DNA from: Agapanthus africanus
Lineage: Eukaryota > Streptophyta > Magnoliopsida > Asparagales > Amaryllidaceae
Direction of reading: 5' to 3'
NCBI GenBank assembly: GCA_030015575.1
Contig: CM057339.1
Coordinates: 777,868,809-777,932,808 of the forward strand
DNA: 64,000 bases
Under the pieces are notes generated by a model that ran no database searches, was not told where the DNA came from, and saw only the letters and a program-made list of their open reading frames with translations. The position numbers and the translations under genes are program-made. Below are positions 33,280 to 43,055 of this stretch, one piece after another. Position 1 is the stretch's first letter; every line of letters starts with the position of its first letter.

Positions 33280-34079
33280 ATATGTTAATGTATTTATTTT
33301 GTGTCATACTAGATGATACATTGGACTTGGGTGTGTGAGACTCATACCTAACTAGAGATAATTTAGGTGTTTAAATATTAAGGGAAAAATCAAAATTAGA
33401 TGGAAATTAGAATGGCTAAGATGCTTGTGGAAGTATGGAGAAGTTGACTAAAATCCACTAATTTTGTTTTACTCTAGATATTTATTAACCTAACCATTAT
33501 CTTTAGCCATTGTTTAGTCTCTGCATGAGTTATATATTATTTTCTAACCCATGGTTGCCATTCTATATTTTTGATTCATTCACCACTTCATCTTCTTCAT
33601 CTCAACCAAGCTCTATAGGTTGTCTTGATGTGAAGAAAAAGAGTAAGAAAAATTATTTTAAAGTGAGAAAAATTTCTACTTCATCAATCTAAACTAGACT
33701 AGCCATTTAGTATAGATTGTTTGCTTCACTAATTCTCAATTAGTGAAGAGGTAGCTTGAGTTGGAAATTCCTCGACGTAGATCATCTTCGGCCTCGAAGA
33801 TCTTTAAGCAAAATTATTCCTTTCGCCTTGTGGAGCCTAACGAGAGTCCGGGAGACCATTACTTGGAGCGAAGGGACTACTACACGGAGCTTTAGAAGTG
33901 AAGGACCGGTCTACAAAGGTTGTATTCCTTATTCACTGAGTGTAAAGTTGTTTACATATTTTAATAACCCTAATTCTTTAGTTAGATTCTTGGTTCGGAT
34001 TTGTTAGCACACTAGATTTTTATAAAATTGCATGCTTGATGCCTTCCTAAACATAGTAGTCGTGCTAAGGAACCCAGCA
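31864..34079 (+). repeat. LTR2 of element A (full length)
   Basis: 2216 bp, TGTTAGTTG...ACCCAGCA. It carries the 560-bp part missing from LTR1, including a (TA)n run at 33243-33277. It is followed not by TSD but by a PBS-like site and a second leader. Confidence 0.9.
33243..33277. repeat. (TA)n microsatellite in LTR2
   Basis: An uninterrupted run of about 17 TA units inside LTR2 of A. Confidence 0.9.
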
Positions 34080-35656
34080 ATAGTATCTGAGCCAAGCTAG
34101 AGAATTAGATGATATTAGTAGAATTACGAAACCGAAACAACTCCGAAACCTCAAAATCAAAACCCTAGTTTCTGTCGTTTTTAAAAAGTTCTCTGAAAAT
34201 TATTTATGCAAATGCAGATTGTTACATGTGATGTAATAAGAACACCAGAGAAAAATGAGCCCACTCCACCGGATTTTGCCCGGCGAAACTTATCAAAAAA
34301 CTGGCCTGGCCGGGGGTTTTGGGCTTCAATTTTCTTTGGTGTTCCATTCTCTGGGGTTGGGTGTTTTAAGTATTGTTTGATTTTTCCAAGATTGCATGTG
34401 ATGTTATCTTTTCTGTAGTGGCAATTCGGAGTGTTTCGTATTCGTAATTTTAACATCGTTTCGGGTTTGATATTGATATGTGATATAATTTTTGGAATCC
34501 ATAATAATTAGTTTTGTGAAAACTAGTTTGAATTTTGTAAACCTAGCAATTTAGTCTCATTTGATCGGTTGCTATAGGGTTTTGATATGGATCAAAACTC
34601 TGTCGCAATCACGTAGTGTACGCGGATACTCGCGGGGTAACATTACTAGATAGCCATACCCTAAAGTCTCGACCAAATGACCGTAGGAGAACCCCGTTGC
34701 CAAAAGCATCCTCCTGGGTGCTTGCGGCCGTGGTGTTCCGCCTAGGTGCACTTCGTCGACGGCATCGGGGTGCGGCTGTCTACTAAAATTTTCGACGAGC
34801 ATTCGATCAGGTTGTCGGGAATCTTGTTGAATTACCCTATTGGTTATTGAAAAGTGTTTTCAATATTGAGACTAAAATACGGGGTTTATAAGGTCAGGCA
34901 TAAAATTCGAAATATGAGATATTCCGGATTTATGACGTCTAAGGAATTCATATGGTTAGGCATGAAATACGAAGCATGTGATATTTTGGGTTTATGATGT
35001 CTAAGGTGGTTGCGGATTCCAATTGTTGTAGTTTTCACTTTCTTTTCTACGACCGTAAGTGTAATATGTGGTGTATTGCCAGTTTCGTTGCTATACTTCA
35101 ACGACAATTGGGATACGCATATTTACTTACGTTTATGACATGTGATGTTATATGTTGCTGTGATATGTTATATTGGATCGTCGTGTTTGAATAGCCGGGG
35201 TTCATGTAATAACTTGTATGTAATATTCTTTTATTGGGACACTTTCGGGTTGAAGATGATGTCACCATTGATGTATATTATTTACTTTTCCGCATTAGGA
35301 TAGACCCAAGGCGGGGAGCACAAGTAACCGGGTTCTATAGTCCAGTGGGAGACCATCTCGAGAAGTTGAGACCGGGTCTTCTAACTCTAGAATTATTAGG
35401 GTTGCTTGCCACTCTCGTAGGGGTCTAGGGACGTGGGTTTGGCTATTCATCACGACCGTGGAATCCGTGTTTTTTACTGGCTTAATTTAAAACACGGACC
35501 TCCTAATATATCCAATATTTCATATGTTGACTTATGCTGTAATGTTTTATGATGAGATCATATAACTGTCTGAGACGAATGCTTTATATTATATATATGA
35601 TATATAATAAACTTTGCTTATATTTTGCATCCGCGCTAGTCCTGCCCCGCTCTGAT
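34080..35656 (+). repeat. Second leader copy of element A
   Basis: Begins with TAGTATCTGAGC (34081-34092), two changes from the PBS, and follows 9918-11545 in order with small indels: the GC hairpin is shortened at about 34300 and part of the segment near 11050 is missing near 35195. It stops after CCCCGCTCTG and joins the inside of a third LTR. Confidence 0.85.
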
Positions 35657-35948
35657 TTGGCCTCGAAGATCTTTAAGCAAGCTTGTGCCTTTGGCATAGT
35701 GGAGCCTAACGAGAGTCCAGGAGACCACTACTTGGAGCGAAGTGACTACTGCACGGAGCTTTAGAAGTGAAGGACCAGTCTACAAAGGTTGTATTCCTTA
35801 TTCACTTAGTGTAAAGTTGTTTACATGTTTTAATAACCCTAATTCTCTAGTTAGATCCTTGGTTCGGGTTTGTTAGCACACTAGATTTTTATAAAATTGC
35901 ATGCTTGACGCCTTCCTAAACCTAGTAGTCGTGCTAAGGAACCCAGCA
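35657..35948 (+). repeat. LTR3 fragment: outer 3' end of element A
   Basis: The last 292 bp of the LTR (GGCCTCGAAGATCTTTAAGC...CCCAGCA). The right neighbour GGTTA repeats the bases before LTR1, so this truncated copy, not LTR2, is the true right end of the insertion. Confidence 0.88.
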
Positions 35949-36239
35949 GGTTATATATTCCTTTAGTTCAAAAATATTTTGTTTTATTCAAGGACCGTTA
36001 ATCTAGTTTGAGATTAAGATCAACTTAAATATATGAGCATTTGGTCTCAATTTATTTTTAACTAAGGATACATTAGCCATATTTGAGACTAAGATCAACT
36101 TAGCAGTATTTTAAGGATCATTTTTTACTTAAGATCCAACAGACAGAGCATTTGGGCTCAGCTGCAAGAAACTTCAAAGACTTAGCCAATTTGGACTTGG
36201 TCTACTCAGTCTTGGGCCTTCCTTTTTGTTTTACTCAGG

Positions 36240-39060
36240 AGTGATAAGCACTTATTTATAGCTCTGGTTCTCACGTGTGAAACACGTGAGGCGCTCAGAT
36301 ATGGGCGCTGCCTATTCAGTGCTAAGCACTTAGTTATTTTGACTGAGTATAGAGTGCTAAGCACTTTGTATGGCACTCACGTGGGAAGCGTGCGAGGTGC
36401 TAAGCATTGATTTTGGGTTTTGTTTGTTCACCCCTTTTTCTCTATGCAGAAGTGCTTAGCACTTGGTTAGAGCTCTGGCGCTCATGTGTGAAGAGCATGA
36501 GGCGTTTAGCTTTTTCATTTTGGACACTCACGTGGGAAACACGTGAGGCACTATAATAGTGCTAAGCACTAATTTTTCTCTGGCGCTCACGTGTGTTTCA
36601 CGTGATATGCCAAGTTCTTTTTCTTTTTTAGAGATTTAATCTCTGTTAATGATATTTTGGCCATTAGTGATCATCAATATCTCTATTTTTGAAGACCTTG
36701 GATCGTTTTTTTATTGGAGAACTAAGTTCTTCTTTTCTTTTTATAAGAACTGAGTTCTTTATATAGGATTAAACCCTAATTTCGGAGGAATTAAATTCCT
36801 AGAACATATGTTGTTTTTTTCTCTATACAGAAGTGCTTAGCACTTGGTTAGAGCTCTGGCCCTCACGTGTGAAGCGCGTGAGGTGTTTAGCGTTTTTCAT
36901 TTTGGGCACTCATCTAGGAAACACGTGAGGCATTATAATAGTGCTAAGCACTAATTTTTCTCTGGCGCTCACTTGTATTTCACGTGAGATCTGTTAATGA
37001 CATTTTAGACATTGATGATCATCAAGATCTCTATTTTTGAAGACCTTGAATCGTTTTTTTATTGAAGAAGTAAGTTCTTCTTTTCTTTCTATAAGAACTA
37101 AGTTCTTTATATAGGGTTAAACCCTAATTTCGGAGGAATTAAATTCCTCCGAACATATGTTGTTTTTTTTTCTTTTTAGCCTAGTTCTTTTCCCCTGGGC
37201 TTTGAGTTTGAAGAATAGAATCTCCCTGATGAGTATTAAATTCTCAACTTATGGAGAGATTTGCTTTGCAAATCTCAAATCAGAGGAAGAACTAAGTTCT
37301 CGCATGAAGGGTTAAACCCTTATTTCCATTATACCAGGCAAATGAGATATTTTGATCTTTTTTTTGCCTAGCGTTTTTGAAGGAGGGAGATCTTCTTCTT
37401 CTTTTGGGAATTAAATTCTCTATTGTTCTTGGAATGTTTTTGAAAGCCTTCTGTATTTTTTCACAAAAGCTTATGAGGGTCTCCTCTTTTTTTTATATCG
37501 AGTCCTTCCTCCTTTTTCATCTCTTTGCTTCTATTTATAAGAGAAGGCAAGAATTAATTTGTTGTGAAAATCTCTCATTGAGATCATAATTGATTTCATA
37601 ATCAATCCAATTGATCTTTTAGATCAACCGGTGAATTTTATTCACCGTTGGATTTTTAATCCAAAAGCTCTCTGTTTAAAAGAGAAGATTTCTTGTTTGT
37701 TTTAATAAAATTAGGAAAATATTTTCTTAAGATAGAATTTTATTTTATCTTATGAATATCTTGTTAATTTAACAAGATTAGGAAGATATTTTTCTGACAT
37801 AGAATTTAATTCTGTTATATGAATATCTTTTAGTTTAACAAGATTAAAAAAATATTTTCCTAATATAGAATTTTATTCTATTATATGAATATCTTGTTAG
37901 TTTAACAAGATTAGGAAAATATTTTCCTAATATAAAATTTTATTCTATCACAAGATTAGGAAGATATTTTCCTAATATAGCATTTAATTCTATCTAATAG
38001 AGAAGATCATTTTTATTTGTTTATCAAGATTGGGAAAATATTTTGCTAAGATAGAATTTTATTTTATCAGATGATCGATGGGTGGTTTAATAATCACCGT
38101 TGGATTTTTGATCCAAGGTTTCTTTGTTTAAAAGAGAAGATCTTTCTAGTTTGAGAAAGATTAGGAAAATATTTTCCACATAGAATTTAAATCTATCAGA
38201 TGGTTTAATTGGTAATATTTTATCACAATTGGATTTTAAATCCAAGATTCTCTATTAGAGAAAGATCTTTCCATATTAGAAAGATCAGGGAAAATATTTC
38301 CCAAATAGAATTTAATTCTATCACATAGAATTTAATTCTATCATATAGTTTAATTGGTGATTTTATAATCACTGTTGGATGTTTGATCTAAGGGTCCTCT
38401 ATTTAACAGAGAGGATCTTTCTAGTTTGAAAAAGATCTGGGAAATATTTCCCATATAGATTATAATTCTGACATTAGATTTTTGATCCAACCGAGAATAT
38501 CTTCCTTACTTAGAAAGATTATGGGGATATTTTCCCTTAATAGAATTTTAGTTCTATCTTTTGATGATTTTTAACCACCATTGGATCCTTGATCTAATGA
38601 CTCTCTATTTAACAGAGAATATTTGATCAGGGACATATTTTTTCCCCTAATATAATTTAATTCTGCCATTTGATGATTTATTATCACCATTGGATCTTTA
38701 ATCCAACGGCTCTATTTAATAGAGAATATCCCAGATTTTAGGAAAATATTCCCCGTGTAGAATTTAATTCTACCCTCTTTAATTTAGGCACTGACGCTCA
38801 TGTGCTATGCACGTGGGCACCGCTTAAGAATTTAATTTTTTATAAATAGTCGCGCATGTTCTTTGCACGCCAACGCTCACGTGTGTTCCACGTGAGGCGC
38901 CACTATAGGATTTAATCCTAACAGAGGCTGGCGCTGGCGCTCACGTGGAAAACACATGAGGTGCTCACATGTTTATCACGTAGGAATCAATATAGGATTT
39001 AATCCAATCTGAAGCGGTACCTACATGCTTTGCATGTGGGTGCACGTGTTTAACATGTAG
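36240..39060. repeat. String of back-to-back short inverted repeats
   Basis: Perfect examples: CTCACGTGT-GAA-ACACGTGAG (36270-36290); AAGTGCT-T-AGCACTT (36450-36464); TAGTGCT-A-AGCACTA (36557-36571); GAGATTTGC-TTT-GCAAATCTC (37256-37276); TTGATCT-TTT-AGATCAA (37611-37627); CGGTGAAT-TTT-ATTCACCG (37629-37647); TTGGATT-TTT-AATCCAA (37648-37664); CTTGTTA-GTT-TAACAAG (37893-37909); TTAGGAAAATATTTTCCTAA (37911-37930); TTGGATTT-T-AAATCCAA (38229-38245); GATCTTTC/GAAAGATC (38264-38286); CTCACGTG/CACGTGAG (38876-38896); ACATGC-TTT-GCATGT (39023-39037). Several abut with no or one base between them. Confidence 0.85.
36435..37171. repeat. Direct duplication of about 380 bp
   Basis: TTCTCTATGCAGAAGTGC (from 36438) recurs as TTCTCTATACAGAAGTGC (from 36819), and the two copies run in parallel to GGAGGAATTAAATTCCT. 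The second copy has small deletions. Confidence 0.8.
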
Positions 39061-39087
39061 GGGTTTCCATTTATTTTTATAAGGAAC

Positions 39088-39397
39088 AGTAAGGTCCGAG
39101 CCAAAATTTTTTAGCGCGAACTGCAAGTCGATGTCGCACACCTCACGCACTTGTGGAGAGGCGGAATTTACAAAAAACGATTTTCTTGACTTGCAACACC
39201 GACTTAGACTCCAGGATTTTTATGGAAACTTTAACTAGCTATACTACTTGGAGGTTCTAACCACTCGGTAAGAGTTTTATACCTCTTAGATACTTGTCCT
39301 TCGAGTCTTCTTCTCCTCTCCTTGAGCTCCTCGAAGGTCCGGATCATGCTTGATCGTTGCTCTCCTCGTGTCAAAGACGATCCACCCGAGAGTCTTT
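39088..39397 (-). repeat. 3' LTR remnant of element E
   Basis: Matches the start of the other LTR (43056 on) from GTCGATGTCGCACACC to GAGAGTCT. The edge is AGTAA instead of TGTAA and is followed by 34 extra bases (about 39093-39126) ending in a second CAA before GTCGATG. Homology stops at about 39397, where integrase sequence begins. Confidence 0.75.
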
Positions 39398-40591
39398 GAA
39401 AACCTGGTGTATGAGTCTTGCATGTGTAGACATTGGACCATACACGTCGCTGTGTATGAGTCCCAAGAGCTCGCTGGCTCTTACCTCGTGTCCAGTGAAT
39501 GAAGTCTTTGTCATCTTTACTTTGAGACATGATTGACAAGTTGCATAAGAAAGATACTCAAACGGATCCAAATATCTCTCTTTATATGACTTCATCAACC
39601 GTGTTTCATTGATATGATCCAGTCTACAATATCTTAAGAAAGCTTGATTTAATTCTGGGGACTTTCTTTTAAGTGTATTTTGGAGATTGAAAACCTGGTG
39701 TTGATTTATTACGTATATACCATTGTCTAGTGTACCGGACCCAATAAAACCAAGATTAAGGTGGATGTTTACATCATCGCTTACAAATGTAAAATCATAA
39801 TTTTTTTTAGATAATAAAGATACAGAGATGATATTACATGTCAAACTAGGTACACAAAAACAGTTACATAAAACTAAAATATGTCCACTTGTCAATCCTA
39901 GGTGATATTCCTTTACAGATACAGCATCCACGCTTGTTCTGTTAGCAACCCTGAGGGTCATATCATCCGCCTTTAAAGATCTACGGTTTCTTAGCACCTG
40001 CAATGAATTATAAATATGAGATTCTGGTCCGGCATCCAATACCCAGGAAGTAGAGTTGATTGACAGACGGTTTTCAATCATAAACACACCTGAAGCCGAA
40101 ACCACAACTTGTTTCGAAACCTGGTTTTGGACTTTCCAGGCCCTACAGTCCTTCTTCCAATGGCCTTTCCTGTGACAATAGAAGCATTCCTTTTTCCCTA
40201 CTGTCGACCCCGAAACTTTTGCCTTACCCTTTCCTTCTACCTTACTAACATCGCCTTTCGTCTTGGCGAGGGCCTTCCTCTTCTTCCTTTTGGCTTTTGC
40301 CTTGGATCTAGAGGAGGAAGGTTCCTCAATAAGCAGAGCGGGTGTCTCCCTATTATTTTTTAGGGTGCCTTCTGCACTTCTCAACATGTTGAGGAGCTCT
40401 GGAAGTGTAATTTCCTTCTCTTGAATATTGAAATTCAAGATAAACTGCGCGTAGGTAGAGAGAAGGGACTGTAGAATCAAGTCTGTATATAACTCGTTCT
40501 CCAACATGGTCCCAAGGTTCGTGAGTTCTTCAATATAGTTGATCATCTTAAGGACGTGGTCCCCTACAGATGACCCGACAGCCAACCACAC
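39398..40591 (-). pseudogene. Gag C-terminus, protease, integrase start (element E)
   Basis: One 406-codon open frame. Residues 13-80 are the Gag helical region (INYIEELTNLGTMLENELYT; LPELLNMLRSAEGTL). Residues 136-149, CFYCHRKGHWKKDC, are a perfect CCHC knuckle after a Lys-rich stretch. The protease box reads SWVLDAGPESHIY with Asp186 but Ala at the Thr position of DTG. The pre-integrase region has Tyr where B has the first His (LRYCRLDHIN). The integrase begins ELLGLIHSDVYGPMSTHAR and then runs straight into LTR sequence, so the last 14 residues are fusion products. Frameshift or stop separates it from the Gag start at 40760. Confidence 0.82.
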
Positions 40592-40759
40592 CTAAAACAA
40601 TTTCTTCGAGGTCTCATATCTTGCGATACGAGATTGCTCTCCATATAAATCCTTGGTATGGAGGAAGATGGAAGCTAAGTACATCTTCTCGTGACACCTC
40701 TGGTGTTCATTATCCATTGAGGCCAGCATGAGGCACTTGGCTCTCGCACAGTTTATTTC

Positions 40760-40957
40760 TCATGTCTTACGGATCTCAACATCCGCGATAGTGGAATCTG
40801 GACCTGGGACGGTGGAGGCTTTGGTAGTAAGAAGGTAGCCCAGCTTGTCATAGGTAATGGCCATCTGGATATTTCTTAGCCAATCCTTATAGTTTGGCCC
40901 CATCAATTTATTTTCATCTAGCAATAATTTAAGCCCGGTCATTTTGGTTGCTGCCAT
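40760..40957 (-). pseudogene. Gag N-terminus (element E)
   Basis: A 65-codon frame from the ATG at 40957: MAATKMTGLKLLLDENKL then GPNYKDWLRNIQMAI, the N-terminal pattern of many plant copia Gag proteins. The start is chosen because it directly follows the pyrimidine tract and the same point marks the end of homology with A and B. 40592-40759 continues Gag in shifted frames. Confidence 0.75.
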
Positions 40958-41439
40958 TAGGAGAGAGAGAACAAATACTCAGCATGATGCTCTTGCAAGT
41001 TTAGATTGGTTATTAGTTTATCTAAACAGGATGACTCTCACTGTTTCTCAAATCCTCCTTCAAACTATAAAAGAAGAATTAGTCGGGATTAATCACACCC
41101 AACAATTCTTGCTTAACCTTTCGGTTAGGCTAGCTTCGGTACTTCGAGGGAGGTCTTCCAATGCTTTCGCGAACTTCCTTAATTACATAACCTCTTTTCA
41201 CTGGAGGCATAGTCCTGCTTACACCATTTGAGGCACCTACTTGGTTTATAACATTGATTGTGAAGTGAAAAATTCTCCTGAGGAGTAACAAAACTCACGG
41301 TGGGATCGGGATCCAACTATCATTGCATGACACCTTTGAAGGAATCCTACCAAAATCATCACACTTCAGATGGCATGCAAAACTAGCAAGTTTCCTTTTC
41401 TTTTGAAACTCCCGATATGGATTTTTACCCCAGGCGCTC

Positions 41440-41646
41440 ATGACCTTGATGAAGGCCAAAATATCATAAGACGCAAGTCAATTTCTACCCGTCATTGTCC
41501 AGGTTAATTTAAAACCATTTGTACAAACTCTTGACGAAGGCCAAAATAACTGTACGTCTATCCCAAATTAACGCATCTATCTATGCTACATATGAATACC
41601 CAGCAGCTACCAATCACTATGCTTTGGCGAAGGTCAAAATACATAG
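41440..41646 (-). other. Three leader hairpins (element E)
   Basis: ATGA 41440-41443 with TCAT 41464-41467, inner CCTT/AAGG; GTACA 41521-41525 with TGTAC 41551-41555, inner CTT/AAG; CTATG 41617-41621 with CATAG 41642-41646, inner CTT/AAG. They correspond one-to-one with those of A and B. Confidence 0.72.
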
Positions 41647-42033
41647 CTTGAATACTACTGAATACCGATCTGAAATGACGGAGGGCTAGGACATGTTTTG
41701 GCGAAAACCGTGAACGTAATGAACTTGATATAGTTGAAGGAACCATGATAGCTTTTAAAAGGAGTGGTTTAGGCTCCGCATTTAAAAGTTGTTTTTCAAG
41801 AAAACCGAGTGGTTTTGAAAATGTTCCAACGATTTAACTTTGGTTTGTTTTCTTTGCATTAATCAATATTAATGCGGTCCCATCATTTAACCCTATCATT
41901 GCAGAAAGAAACGAAAATAGAACATACGCTTATGCCATCCGCATTCGTCACGGGCCTCCGTCATGCACCATTAGGTTACTTAATTAACGGCAGAGCGGGG
42001 GTTGGACTAGCGCCGGTGCAAAACATAAGCAAC

Positions 42034-42035
<2 letters not shown>

Positions 42036-42110
<75 letters not shown>
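42036..42110. repeat. (TA)n microsatellite
   Basis: About 37 uninterrupted TA units. It creates a false open frame of alternating Tyr and Ile. Confidence 0.95.
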
Positions 42111-42111
<1 letters not shown>

Positions 42112-43042
42112 CCATTCGTCTCACGCAATAATAGGCATTCCAGATCACAGATCACAGCAACACAGATGAATATATTGGATATACTAGGATTTTTGTATTT
42201 TGTTTTAGCCTATAACGAAAGAAAGATTCCACGGTCATGATGAATAGCCAAATCCCACCCTAGAGCCCTACGGACCCAGCAAACTACCCGTCAAATTCCT
42301 GAAATGAAGCAGCCTCTCTCTAAAATGAGTAGGCCACTCGACACTTCAAGAACCCGATAATTTGTGCACCCCACCTTGGGTCTATCCTAGGTGCAAGAAA
42401 AATTAAATGAAATAATACAATGGTGGCTATAACCTCAACCCGGATGTGTCCCGCAAAAGAATATTATATCAATTTATAAATTTACATGAATGAAAGAAAA
42501 GAACACTCTTCTCACACCCCCCGGCTATTCATTCACGATGATCCAATACTTCATATCCACAAACCATCAAGAAGATACTAGATATGTGCAGCTCCCACTA
42601 ATCGACATATAGCAATTAGTCGACGTTTAGCAACACATATACAAATTGAAACGAATAAACGATGTTAAAACCGTGACTTTGAAATACTCCGTTTTGCCCC
42701 AATATAAAGATAACAGAATATGAAATCTGGTAAAAAATAAACAATACCTAACAACCTAAATGCAAGAGTCCAGAACACCACACAAAACCCAAGACCAAAC
42801 TCCCTTATTTGACCGGCGAGGACGGGAAAAACAAACATTCCACCGGCCAAACTTTTGAGTTTTTGTATCGTTTTTCTATGGTGTTCTAGTTACTACAAGA
42901 AGAGCACTCTTCAATTGTTTAAATAATTTTTAGAGGCTCTTTAAAATTCAACAGAAACTTGGACTTGGTTTTAATCGTTTCGGAGTTATTTCGGTTTCGT
43001 AACTTTAAACTTCGTTTAACAAGCTAGTTAAGGTTTGAATAG

Positions 43043-43054
43043 GCTCTGATACCA
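43043..43054 (-). promoter_or_regulatory. Primer-binding site of E (initiator Met tRNA)
   Basis: Plus-strand GCTCTGATACCA, one base before TGTAAG of the LTR at 43056. Confidence 0.94.
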
Positions 43055-43055
43055 C

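Larger units (their letters stand above)
8273..35948 (+). mobile_element. A: Ty1/copia retrotransposon with three LTRs, plus strand
   Basis: Outer ends TGTTAG at 8273 and ...CCCAGCA at 35948 are flanked by the same 5-bp TSD, GGTTA (8268-8272 and 35949-35953). Order: LTR1, PBS, leader, gag-replacement plus protease, integrase, RT, RNase H (split by element B), PPT, LTR2, a PBS-like site, a second leader copy, and the 3' 292 bp of a third LTR. Removing B leaves about 12 kb. All pol domains carry stops. The copia assignment rests on protease-integrase-RT order. Lineage within copia is not resolved. Confidence 0.88.
35949..39087 (-). other. Probable 5' flank of element M, rich in short palindromes
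   Basis: Follows A's right TSD, so it is the sequence A split away from 8272. No protein domain or convincing open frame. From about 36240 it is AT-rich and made of short inverted repeats (see the entry below), with recurring GTGCTAAGCAC and CACGTGAG blocks. It may be the leader or LTR of M; no PBS or LTR edge could be found, so that is inference from position. Confidence 0.45.
40958..43042 (-). other. Non-coding leader of element E
   Basis: Collinear with the leaders of A and B (for example the block around 41935-41999 with GCCATCCGCATTCG). Holds the triple hairpins at 41440-41646, a (TA)n run at 42036-42110, and near 42810-42850 a CCGG-core stem about 200 nt from the PBS. The 150-bp tandem units of A and B are not recognisable here. 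Confidence 0.65.

Noticed and set aside
37377..37589. Open frame with hydrophobic stretch (possible membrane peptide)
   Set aside because: T-rich composition in the palindrome region gives Leu/Phe/Ser codons; no homologue recognised and no start context.
36240..39060. CRISPR array or satellite
   Set aside because: No constant repeat with variable spacers and no fixed period; only the local symmetry recurs.
41872..42111. Open frame ending in alternating Tyr-Ile
   Set aside because: Product of the (TA)n microsatellite.
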